In this document: positions 8,377 through 15,872 of the stretch, piece after piece | How positions within the stretch are numbered: the stretch's first letter is position 1 | Layout: every line of letters begins with the position of its first letter | From: CAZBRS01 sp964494475 | GTDB lineage: Bacteria; Myxococcota_A; UBA9042; CAZBRS01 | Assembly (NCBI GenBank): GCA_964494475.1 | Contig: CAZBRS010000029.1 | Span: 10,888 to 74,887, forward strand | DNA length: 64,000 bases | Direction: 5' to 3' | The notes under the pieces: generated by a model | Database searches by the model: none | What the model was told of the DNA's origin: nothing | Seen by the model: the letters and a program-made list of their open reading frames with translations, nothing else | Program-made: the position numbers and the translations under genes

Positions 8377-8666
8377 GCAGGCTCGACCGGCGGCAGGATG
8401 GCGTCCAACTCCGCGTCGAGCGCGTTGTCCTCGATCCAGCGGCCGGCGTCGGCGTCGCGCAGGCCTTCTCCGACCGCCTCGACGAAGCGCATGCGGGCGG
8501 TCAGCAGATCGTAGCTCTCGGGCGAGAGCATCACGGCGGCGGGTTTGCCGTGCTGCGTGACCACAAGGGGGCGTTGTCCCTCCTTGATCTGACGCAGCAA
8601 GCGCGAGGCCTGCACCTTGAGTTCTCCCACGGAGACGATGTCGTTGGCGATCTGCAGGGCGCGCAT
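8373..8666 (-). CDS. Phd/YefM-family antitoxin
   Basis: From the ATG at 8666 this encodes 97 residues (an in-frame ATG at 8681 would add five). The N-terminal half is a Phd/YefM DNA-binding fold: VSVGELKVQASRLLRQIKEG followed by RPLVVTQHGKPAAVMLSPESYDLL, the classic motif. The C-terminal part is acidic and likely wraps the toxin. It is the upstream gene of the pair, as usual, and probably autoregulates through the repeat just upstream. Confidence 0.9.
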   Translation of the reverse strand: MRALQIANDIVSVGELKVQASRLLRQIKEGQRPLVVTQHGKPAAVMLSPESYDLLTARMRFVEAVGEGLRDADAGRWIEDNALDAELDAILPPVEPA

Positions 8667-8681
8667 GGCGGGACTCCGCAC

Positions 8682-8710
8682 AAGTTCCGATCCGAATTCT
8701 AGTCGGACTT
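8682..8710. promoter_or_regulatory. Possible toxin-antitoxin autoregulatory operator
   Basis: Immediately upstream of the antitoxin gene, AAGTTCCGA (8682-8690) and TCGGACTT (8703-8710) form an imperfect inverted repeat with a 12-bp A/T-richer spacer. Position and symmetry fit a Phd-type autoregulatory site; this is inference only. Confidence 0.35.
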
Positions 8711-8758
8711 CAGCACCTGATCAAGGCCTGGAGGGGCGCCCGCGTCCGAGCGAGAGGG

Positions 8759-10375
8759 TCAGGACCGGCGCCGGTGCGCGAGCAGCAGGACCAGGGCCGA
8801 GAGCAGCAGGGGCAGGGCGCCGGGGGTCGCGGCCGCGGCGTAGGCGCACGCGCCGGAGCCGGCGTCGTCGGTCTCGACGGTGGCGCCGAGGTCGTCGGTG
8901 GCGCCGAGGTCGCTCTCGGCCGGGGCGTCGGGCCCGATCGCGTCGGCGCCGACCTCGGGGAGCGCGCTGTCGGCGGTGGCGAGGTCGGGCGTCGGCTCGA
9001 CCACGTCGGGCGCGATCTCGGGCTGCGGCTCGGGCTCGGGCTCGGCCGCGACCGCCTGCCGGAAGGTGACCTCCACCGTCGCGGCCGCGAGGGTCGGGTT
9101 CGCGATCAGCACGACCACGGGGGCGGCCAGCGCGGCGGCGGGCAGCGTCCAGGTCGCGGGGTCGTCCCGGCTCGCGAGCGTCGAGGCCCCGGCCACGTAG
9201 CTGGCCACGCGCAGGCCCACGTCGGAGCCGGAGGGGATCGAGACCGTCAGGTCGCGGTCGGCCGGGGCCAGGCCCTGCAGCCAGCGGTAGCTGGAGGGCG
9301 GCACCGTCAGCGAACCGTTGGCCTCGCCGTCGACCAGGGCCGGCAGGGCGCCGCTGGGGTTCATGTGGGGCAGGTCGAGCAGCGCGTAGCCGAGCGCGCC
9401 CGGTCCGTCGAGCACGGCGGCCAGCGCCGCGTCGGCGAACGTGTCCTCGTACGTGACCGTGAGGCCCTGCGTGCTCCAGGCCGCGGCCAGGCCGGCTCGC
9501 CCGTTGGCCGGCTCGGCCACCAGCGCCCGCACGAACTGGGCGCCGAAGCGCTCGTAGAGCCACGTGCCCCACAGCATGACGGCGCCGTAGTCGACGAACT
9601 CGCTGGTCTCGAGGGGCAGGGCGGGGTTGGCCAGGTAGGCGTGCAGGTTGCCCGTGTCTTCGTAGCCGCTGGCCGACATGGCGAGCTCGCTCATGGCCTC
9701 GTTGATCCAGCTCTCTTCGTTGGGGTCGGCCACGTGGTGCAGCAGGTGCTGGAGCTCGTGGGCCATGACCCCGATCATGTAGGGCGAGCCCGGGTTCGTG
9801 CTGTTCACGTGCACCATCTCGGCTTCGTTCGAGCAGTAGAGCATGGGGTTCGTCGCGCAGCCCGCCTGGAACGCGGCCAGGTCCTCGGCGCGGAAGAAGC
9901 CGTCGAACGTGTTCCCCTGGTAGCCGGCGATGGGGTAGATGAAGACGATGAGCTTCCCGTCGCCGTCGAGGTCGGACGACGCGCCGAACAGGTCGGTGTT
10001 GCGCGCGGTGATGCCCACGCCGTCGCCGAGGGGCGTGTCCACGTCGAAGGCCGCCACGATGGCGTCGACGTCGGAGGGGTCGACCTTCTGCGGCCACTCG
10101 CTGTCGGCCACGTACACGGCCACGGTCTCGCCCACGGCGCGGCACGTGGTCGCCACCTGCTTGTTCTTGGGGGGCATGACCGACAGGTCGTACGTCCAGA
10201 AGGCGCGGGCGTCGCCCACCACGTGCGGGGTCGGCAGCGGCGGCACCGCGACGGGCTTCGGGGGAGGCGCGGGCCGCAGCAGCTTGGCCCGGCGCAGATC
10301 ATCGAGCGAGAGGTGTCCCGCGCGAACGGGGAGGGCGGTCAGCAGGAACACGAGGAGCACGAGCACGCGGTGCAT
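8759..10375 (-). CDS. Secreted M30-like zinc metalloprotease with MYXO-CTERM-like tail
   Basis: The 538-residue product has a signal peptide (ending about LPVRAG). A central catalytic segment HELQHLLHH (His206, Glu207, His210) followed by ESWINEAMSELA (candidate third ligand Glu226) resembles the HExxH arrangement of M30/hyicolysin-type peptidases. A C-terminal beta region is followed by an acidic Pro/Asp/Ala linker, then Cys, a hydrophobic helix (PLLLSALVLLLA) and HRRRS at the very end. That tail has the MYXO-CTERM layout used by Myxococcota to anchor proteins at the surface. It probably degrades extracellular protein. Transcription is away from the esterase gene by an 86-bp gap. Confidence 0.8.
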   Translation of the reverse strand: MHRVLVLLVFLLTALPVRAGHLSLDDLRRAKLLRPAPPPKPVAVPPLPTPHVVGDARAFWTYDLSVMPPKNKQVATTCRAVGETVAVYVADSEWPQKVDPSDVDAIVAAFDVDTPLGDGVGITARNTDLFGASSDLDGDGKLIVFIYPIAGYQGNTFDGFFRAEDLAAFQAGCATNPMLYCSNEAEMVHVNSTNPGSPYMIGVMAHELQHLLHHVADPNEESWINEAMSELAMSASGYEDTGNLHAYLANPALPLETSEFVDYGAVMLWGTWLYERFGAQFVRALVAEPANGRAGLAAAWSTQGLTVTYEDTFADAALAAVLDGPGALGYALLDLPHMNPSGALPALVDGEANGSLTVPPSSYRWLQGLAPADRDLTVSIPSGSDVGLRVASYVAGASTLASRDDPATWTLPAAALAAPVVVLIANPTLAAATVEVTFRQAVAAEPEPEPQPEIAPDVVEPTPDLATADSALPEVGADAIGPDAPAESDLGATDDLGATVETDDAGSGACAYAAAATPGALPLLLSALVLLLAHRRRS

Positions 10376-10461
10376 GGGCGCTCACCGAAGAAATGGAGCG
10401 CGTACCCTAGCCAAGGTGGAGTGGGCCGTCCAGTTCGGGGCCACACGGAGGACCTCGAGAC

Positions 10462-11121
10462 TCATCGGGACTGCGCGGTCAGCCACTCCCACAGCTTGGG
10501 TTCGGCGTAGGCGCGCGTCCAGCTGTCGTGGCCGAGATCGGGGTACAGGGTGAGCCGGGCGTCTCCTCCCTCCCGCCGCACGGCCTCGACCAGGGCCGTC
10601 GACTCGGCCGGGTCCACGCTGTCGTCGAGGGCGCCGTGGAAGGCCCAGACGGGAACTCCGCGCACCTGCCGCGCGAGCCGCGGGCTGCCCCCGCCGCAAA
10701 TGGGGACCAGCGCGGCCAGCCGCTTGGGGCAGCGCGCGGCCAGCGACCAGGCGCCGTAGCCCCCCATCGAGAGGCCCGTCACCCACACGCGGTCGGCGTC
10801 GATGGGCCACGTGGCCAGGGCGTGGTCCAGCAGGGCCTCGAGGGTCTCGGCCGACCACCACTGGCCGCGCGGGCACTGGGGCGAGAGCACGACGAACGGG
10901 AACGCGCGCCCTTCGGCGATCATCCTGGGCGGTCCGTGGCGCTTCACGTTCTCGAGGTTCGCGCCGCGCTCGGCCGAGCCGTGCAGGAACAGGAGCAGCG
11001 GCCACGGTCCCGGGCCTTCGGGCACGGCCGCCAGGTAGCGGTACGAGAGCACCCGAACCACCCGACGGGTGAAGGCTCCCCCGACCTGGCGCGGGTCCGA
11101 GGTTCGGCGCGCGGGGCTCAT
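10462..11121 (-). CDS. Alpha/beta-hydrolase (esterase/prolyl-oligopeptidase-like)
   Basis: The gene reads 219 residues from an ATG at 11121 that overlaps the stop of the ATP-grasp gene (ATGA). It is a single-domain alpha/beta hydrolase of the feruloyl-esterase/PHB-depolymerase-like group: LLLFLHGSAERG (oxyanion region), VWVTGLSMGGYGAW (G-x-S-x-G nucleophile), HGALDDSVDP (acid) and DLGHDSW (catalytic His). All three triad positions are present. No clear signal peptide is seen, so it is probably cytoplasmic. Coupling to the ATP-grasp gene suggests that one enzyme makes and the other hydrolyses a related ester or peptide bond, but the substrate is unknown. Confidence 0.85.
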   Translation of the reverse strand: MSPARRTSDPRQVGGAFTRRVVRVLSYRYLAAVPEGPGPWPLLLFLHGSAERGANLENVKRHGPPRMIAEGRAFPFVVLSPQCPRGQWWSAETLEALLDHALATWPIDADRVWVTGLSMGGYGAWSLAARCPKRLAALVPICGGGSPRLARQVRGVPVWAFHGALDDSVDPAESTALVEAVRREGGDARLTLYPDLGHDSWTRAYAEPKLWEWLTAQSR

Positions 11122-12014
11122 GAGCGCGCCTCCAGGGCCGCCTGCACCAACCGGCGGGCGATGGCGTCGACCACCGGGGCGGGTACGCCGTCGGGGTGCT
11201 CGTCCGCCGCGCGCAGGTCGCACATGTCGTTCACGTAGTCGACCGACACGAGCCGGTCGTCGGCCAGAATCGCCACCTCGGTCGAGAACAGGTCCATGCA
11301 GGCTACCTCGGCGATGGCCCGTGCGATGTCGGCCAGGCCCGCGTGCCACGCCGTGGCGCGCTGGTCGTCGCTCACCCGCAGGTAGCGCCGCGTGTCGGGG
11401 TTCCAGAAGCAGGCGTGCACGTCGCCCAGGCAATACAGCACCCGGAAGTAGGCCGGCTGGCCGTCGAGCGCGGTCCAGGCGAGTCGCTCCTGAACCAGGA
11501 TCGCGTCGTCGGGGCGTTCGGCGCGTGCCCGGTCGATCGCGTCGCGGTCCGTCGCGTCGAGGACCACGCCCTCGCCGCCGCTGCCATGGGCCGGCTTCAG
11601 CACGAAGGGGGTGCCCAGCCGGCCCAGGTCGGACAGGCCCGGGGGCTCGGGCTCGCCGGCGGGGAGCACCACCGTGTGGGGCACGTGCACGCCCGCGGAC
11701 ATGAGCGCCAGGTGCATGCGGGCCTTGTCCACGGCGGCGCGGGCGCGGTCGGGGTCGTTCACCACGCGCACGCCGGCCGCCTTGGCCAGATCCGCCAGTT
11801 GCGCCGCTTCGGGCAGCACGTCGGACGCCCGGTCGAGCAGCACGGCCGGCAAGGAGCCCGCCCGCGCGGCCGCCAGCGCGTCGGCCATCCCGTCCGGCCC
11901 GACGGCGGCACTCCGCACGCCGGCCTGCCGGGCTGCCGCGCTCACTCCCTCGACGAACGCTCTGTCCCACTCCCACTCGTGCAGCACGAGCAGTTCGGTC
12001 GTTTCGGGCTCCAC
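11118..12014 (-). CDS. ATP-grasp (RimK-like) ligase
   Basis: This 298-residue protein has the ATP-grasp layout: an N-terminal pre-ATP-grasp region, a Lys-containing strand (PFVLKPAHGSGGEGVVL, residues about 136-152, glycine-rich loop included), an ILVQERL strand and a C-terminal metal-binding strand (LVSVDYVNDMCDLR). Such enzymes join a carboxylate to an amine or thiol with ATP hydrolysis. It is a short stand-alone member, like RimK-type ligases. It is translationally coupled to the downstream esterase. Its substrate cannot be told from the sequence. Confidence 0.8.
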   Translation of the reverse strand: MEPETTELLVLHEWEWDRAFVEGVSAAARQAGVRSAAVGPDGMADALAAARAGSLPAVLLDRASDVLPEAAQLADLAKAAGVRVVNDPDRARAAVDKARMHLALMSAGVHVPHTVVLPAGEPEPPGLSDLGRLGTPFVLKPAHGSGGEGVVLDATDRDAIDRARAERPDDAILVQERLAWTALDGQPAYFRVLYCLGDVHACFWNPDTRRYLRVSDDQRATAWHAGLADIARAIAEVACMDLFSTEVAILADDRLVSVDYVNDMCDLRAADEHPDGVPAPVVDAIARRLVQAALEARS

Positions 12015-12181
12015 GCGCCTCGGCTCCGTTCAGGTCGTGTGCCCCCGAGTCTATCCGAGGGGGCCGCCTTGTCGACCCGGCGGGCCTCGCGGTCCCGCAG
12101 GCTGCGGCGTACGGGGTTCCCTTGGGAGGCCTTCGTCGCTACACTGCACCCCAGATCCAACGATGAGCCCCGGAGGTCCCG

Positions 12182-15100
12182 ATGACCCTCTCCTCTTCTC
12201 TTTCCGGACAGGCCCTTCGCGTCGCGCTGTTCGCGCTCGGCCTCGCGGCGCTCGCGGCGTGCGCGGGCGACGGCAAGAAGACCACGCAGGCGTGCGACAC
12301 CGACTACGAGTGCGCCGGCGGCGTGTGCTTCGACAGCCAGTGCTACACGAGCTGCACCAACCAGGACCAATGCCAGCCCGACGAGTTCTGCGTGCACAAG
12401 ACGTCGGGAGCCGGCGAGGCCGACGTGTGCGTGACCGCGTCGGAGTTCGAGGGCTGCGCCGACGATCTGGCCTGCGAGGCGCTGGTCGCCGAGCCCTGCG
12501 AGGCCGCGCGCTGCGACGCCACGCAGGGCCTCTGTTTCGTGACGGACCTGGCCGACGGCGAGGCGTGCACCAGCCGCGACGGCTCGGGTCAGTGCCTCGA
12601 GGGGGCCTGCCGCGTCGAGGTCACGTGCACGCCGGTCGGCGACGGCCCCGACCTCTGCGACGGCGTCGACGACGACTGCGACGGGGGCACCGACGAGGAC
12701 CACGTGGTCACCGAGACGACCTGCGGCATCGGCGCCTGCGAGGTGCCTGGGCACGTGGTGTGCGCCGAGGGCCAGGAGCAGACCCAGTGCGCGCCCGGCC
12801 TGCCGCCCGATGAGAACGACGCCTCCTGCGACGGCGTCGACAGCGACTGCGACGGCGCGACCGACGAGGACTGCGTGATCTGCACCCCGAGCGGCGATCC
12901 CGCCGACGACTGCGACGGCGTCGACGACGACTGCGACGGAGAGACCGACGAGGAGTTCGTCGCCGACGAGATCCCGTGCGGCCTCGGCGTCTGCCAGGTG
13001 CCCGCCTCCCGCGTCTGCCTCGAGGGCCAGGTGGTCGACCAGTGCGCTCCCGGCCTTCCGCCCGTCGAGACCGACGCCGAGTGCAACGGCCTCGACGACG
13101 ACTGCGACGGCCAGACCGACGAGGAGGTGGTCGTCACTCCCACCACGTGCGGCACCGGCCCCTGCGCGGCCGAGGGCCAGCTGCTCTGCGAGGCCGGCGT
13201 GCCCGTCGACACCTGCGCGCCGGGGCAGCCGCTCGCCGTGGACGACGCCACGTGCGACAACGTCGACGACGACTGCGACGGCGTGCCCGACGACGAGCTG
13301 CCGGTCGAGCTGCCCGACGGGTCGGTGGTCTTCGGATCCGGCCTGCCCTGCGGCACGGGCGCCTGCGCCGGGGGCGTGACCGAGTGCTACGACTGGGACG
13401 GCGAGGTCTGGTTGATCTGCTCCACGTTGCCGCCCTTCAGCGAGACCGTCGGCGACGTGTGCAACGGCCTCGACGACGACTGCGACGGGCTCACCGACGC
13501 GGCCGACCTCGACCTCGCGGCCGATTCCGACCGCCGCTGCGAGCTCGGCGACGGCGAGTGCGAGGGCGCCCTGAAGCCCCTCGACCACTGCCAGGGCGGC
13601 ATCTGGCTGCCCTGCACCACGGCCGACTACCTGGCCTGGGCGCCGGCCTACGAGCCGGGCGCCGAGGCCACCTGCGACGGCCTCGACAACGACTGCGACG
13701 CCGACGTCGACGAGGATTTCTCGCTGACCCTGCCCGACGGCGCGCTGGTCGCGGGCCCCGGAAAGGCCTGCGGCACCGGCGCCTGCGCCGGGGGCGTGAC
13801 CCAGTGCGAGAGCGAGGGCCTCGTCTGCACCACGGCGGAGAAGGCCGACTCCGAGGCCTGCAACGGCCTCGACGACGACTGCGACGGCCTCTCCGACGAG
13901 GCCGTCGACCTGCCCTGCGGCCCGGGCCTCCTCTGCGTCGACGCGCCCCAGTTCGACCTGTCGACCGCCTGCGTCGAGTGCTTCGACGCCAACGACCAGC
14001 CCTGGGACGGCTGCGACTACACCACCCTGGCCGAGACCCAGGTGAACGAGAGCACCGCGGCCAACGAGCACCGCCCGGCGGTGGTCGCCCTCACCGACGG
14101 CGGCTTCGCCGTGACCTGGACGGCCGCGTACCCCGAGCAGCCGAACAACGCCATCCTCGGCAAGCGCTACACCCCCGAGGGCGCGGTCGCGGCCGGCGAG
14201 TTCCAGGTCAACCAGGAGACCTCGGGTGCCCAGTGCCGCCAGTCGCAGCTCGCGCCCACCCCCGACGGGGGCTTCGTGGTGCTGTGGGGGCGCCACTACG
14301 CGCAGCTGGTGGTGCGCGCCTTCGACGGCGTCGCCAAGCCCCTGGCCGACGAGGCGCCGGTCGCTGACGACAGCCAGAACCTGACCGACTGGGCCATGGC
14401 CGGCTCGGCCAAGGCCGAACGGTTCGTGGTGGCCGAGAGCTGGGTCGACTACGAGCTCCAGTACCAGCCGAGCGTGCTCGGCCTCGGCTTCGACGACGGG
14501 CTGCAGCCGCTGTGGGGGCCCGCGCCCGTGAACGGCGAGTACGACGGCTTCTACGTCAGCGACGGCCGGGTGGCCGTGTTCGACGACGGCTCGTCGGTCT
14601 TCGCCTGGGTCTACAACGGCGCCGACGCGACCACGTTGCGCGTGCGCCTCGTGGCTGCCGACGGCACGCCGGCCGCCGAGTTCGCCGAGCTCGTGCCGCC
14701 CACGGGGCTCCAGAACGCCGGGTTCGCCGGGCCCGCGCTGGCCGCCTTCCCCGACGGCAGCTTCGTGGTCGCCTACCGCGTCATGGAATACAGCGAGGTC
14801 TCCCGCATGATCGAGGCCCAGCGCTTCACCCCTGACGGCAAGGCCGACGGCGAGCCGGTGCGCGTCGACACCTTGCCGTTCGACGAGTACCAGGACCCTG
14901 CCGTCGCCGCGTTCCCCGACGGGGGCTTCGTGGTGGCCTTCCCGGCGCGGAACTACGACAGCCAGTCCGACACCGACCTCTACGTGCGCTGGTTCCTGCC
15001 GGACAACAAGCCCCGCGACGTCGAGCAGGTCGCGCACACCTACCCGCCCGGCGACCAGATCATGCCCGGCGTCGCGGCCTTCCCGGATGGCACGTCGGCC

Positions 15101-15214
15101 GTGGCGTGGGCCAGCTGCGACGTGTACGGGGCGGCCTCGGTGGCGCAAGACGGCGCCGAGTGCGGCGTGTACCTTCAGCGCTTCAGCGCCGAGGGCGGGC
15201 GCCTCCAGCATTGA
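12182..15214 (+). CDS. MopE-type metal-binding-repeat lipoprotein
   Basis: The 1010-residue product starts at an ATG behind CGGAGG and has a lipoprotein signal (LAALAACAGD). Residues about 35-120 are Cys-rich (CDTDYECAGGVCFDSQCY and similar). Eight MopE-type units follow, each built on C-(D/N)-G-(V/L)-D-(D/S/N)-D-C-D-G-x-x-D-E; seven keep a near-canonical DDDCDG and one is CDGLDNDCDADVDED. In MopE and relatives these motifs are associated with metal binding. The C-terminal 400 residues contain about six repeats of FxVxW or GGFVV strand pairs with DGGF/DGSF turns, suggesting a beta-propeller. It is probably a surface protein. It precedes the baseplate-like cluster by 58 bp on the same strand, but membership is uncertain. 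Confidence 0.85.
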   Translation: MTLSSSLSGQALRVALFALGLAALAACAGDGKKTTQACDTDYECAGGVCFDSQCYTSCTNQDQCQPDEFCVHKTSGAGEADVCVTASEFEGCADDLACEALVAEPCEAARCDATQGLCFVTDLADGEACTSRDGSGQCLEGACRVEVTCTPVGDGPDLCDGVDDDCDGGTDEDHVVTETTCGIGACEVPGHVVCAEGQEQTQCAPGLPPDENDASCDGVDSDCDGATDEDCVICTPSGDPADDCDGVDDDCDGETDEEFVADEIPCGLGVCQVPASRVCLEGQVVDQCAPGLPPVETDAECNGLDDDCDGQTDEEVVVTPTTCGTGPCAAEGQLLCEAGVPVDTCAPGQPLAVDDATCDNVDDDCDGVPDDELPVELPDGSVVFGSGLPCGTGACAGGVTECYDWDGEVWLICSTLPPFSETVGDVCNGLDDDCDGLTDAADLDLAADSDRRCELGDGECEGALKPLDHCQGGIWLPCTTADYLAWAPAYEPGAEATCDGLDNDCDADVDEDFSLTLPDGALVAGPGKACGTGACAGGVTQCESEGLVCTTAEKADSEACNGLDDDCDGLSDEAVDLPCGPGLLCVDAPQFDLSTACVECFDANDQPWDGCDYTTLAETQVNESTAANEHRPAVVALTDGGFAVTWTAAYPEQPNNAILGKRYTPEGAVAAGEFQVNQETSGAQCRQSQLAPTPDGGFVVLWGRHYAQLVVRAFDGVAKPLADEAPVADDSQNLTDWAMAGSAKAERFVVAESWVDYELQYQPSVLGLGFDDGLQPLWGPAPVNGEYDGFYVSDGRVAVFDDGSSVFAWVYNGADATTLRVRLVAADGTPAAEFAELVPPTGLQNAGFAGPALAAFPDGSFVVAYRVMEYSEVSRMIEAQRFTPDGKADGEPVRVDTLPFDEYQDPAVAAFPDGGFVVAFPARNYDSQSDTDLYVRWFLPDNKPRDVEQVAHTYPPGDQIMPGVAAFPDGTSAVAWASCDVYGAASVAQDGAECGVYLQRFSAEGGRLQH

Positions 15215-15271
15215 CACCCCTTCGACCGATCCGGTACAACCTTGCTACTGAGTCGGAAGAGGGGCCTGCAC

Positions 15272-15460
15272 GTGGACGACCGCGAATTCGAGGACTACCT
15301 CGTCCTGGAAGAGATCATCAACCAAGTCTACGGCGGCAAGACCGACGGCCACAAATGCCCCTACTGCGGCAAGGCCGAGTTGAAGTGCACGGTCGACGAG
15401 TTCACGATGCGGGTCGAGTGTCCCTCGTGCGGAAAGTACTTCGAGGGCACCCTGGCCTGA
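15272..15460 (+). CDS. Small zinc-ribbon protein of baseplate cluster
   Basis: A GTG at 15272 behind GAAGAGGGG gives 62 residues; a TTG at 15242 would extend it by ten. It contains CPYCGK...CPSCGK with 25 residues between pairs, a compact zinc ribbon, and an acidic N-terminal helix. It lies 10 bp before gp25. I do not recognise a named family. It is likely an accessory or assembly factor for the baseplate-like complex, or a regulator. Confidence 0.7.
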   Translation: MDDREFEDYLVLEEIINQVYGGKTDGHKCPYCGKAELKCTVDEFTMRVECPSCGKYFEGTLA

Positions 15461-15470
15461 CGGAGGTCGC

Positions 15471-15872
15471 GTGAACAAGAGCTTCCTCGGCCGCGGCTTC
15501 CGCTTTCCTCCGAGCGTGAACGAGAAGGGCAACGTCGCGCTCTCGGAAGAAGAGGACAACATCCGCGAGGCCCTGCAGATCATCCTCGGAACGGTGCGCG
15601 GCGAGCGCGTGATGCAGCCCGACTTCGGCTGTGACATCCACGAGCTCGTGTTCCACCCGAACACCCCCTCCACGTGCGCGCTGGTCAGTCACTACGTCAC
15701 GGTGGCGCTCCGCAAATGGGAGCCGCGCATCACCGAGATCCAGGTCGACGCCCGCCCCGACTTCGAGAGCGAGAACCAGGTCAACGTGCGCGTCGGCTAC
15801 CGCGTGGTCAAGACGAACACCCTCGACAACCTGGTCTTTCCCTTCTACTTGCGCAGGGAGCAGGATCTATGA
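15471..15872 (+). CDS. gp25/W-like baseplate wedge protein
   Basis: This 133-residue protein is a clear GPW/gp25 member: FPP at residues 12-14, EEDNIREALQIILGTVRGERVMQPDFGCDIHELVF (Arg-rich EPR-type core), then a beta region ending VFPFYLRREQDL. gp25-type proteins form the inner baseplate wedge in T4-like phages, T6SS (TssE) and extracellular contractile injection systems. It starts at a GTG, and its TGA overlaps the ATG of the baseplate J gene by 4 bp, so the two are coupled. Confidence 0.9.
   Translation: MNKSFLGRGFRFPPSVNEKGNVALSEEEDNIREALQIILGTVRGERVMQPDFGCDIHELVFHPNTPSTCALVSHYVTVALRKWEPRITEIQVDARPDFESENQVNVRVGYRVVKTNTLDNLVFPFYLRREQDL

Noticed and set aside
12640..13920. EF-hand or dockerin repeats in the MopE-type protein
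   Set aside because: The units are Cys-rich DDDCDG with two Cys per repeat and lack EF-hand helices; they match MopE motifs instead.
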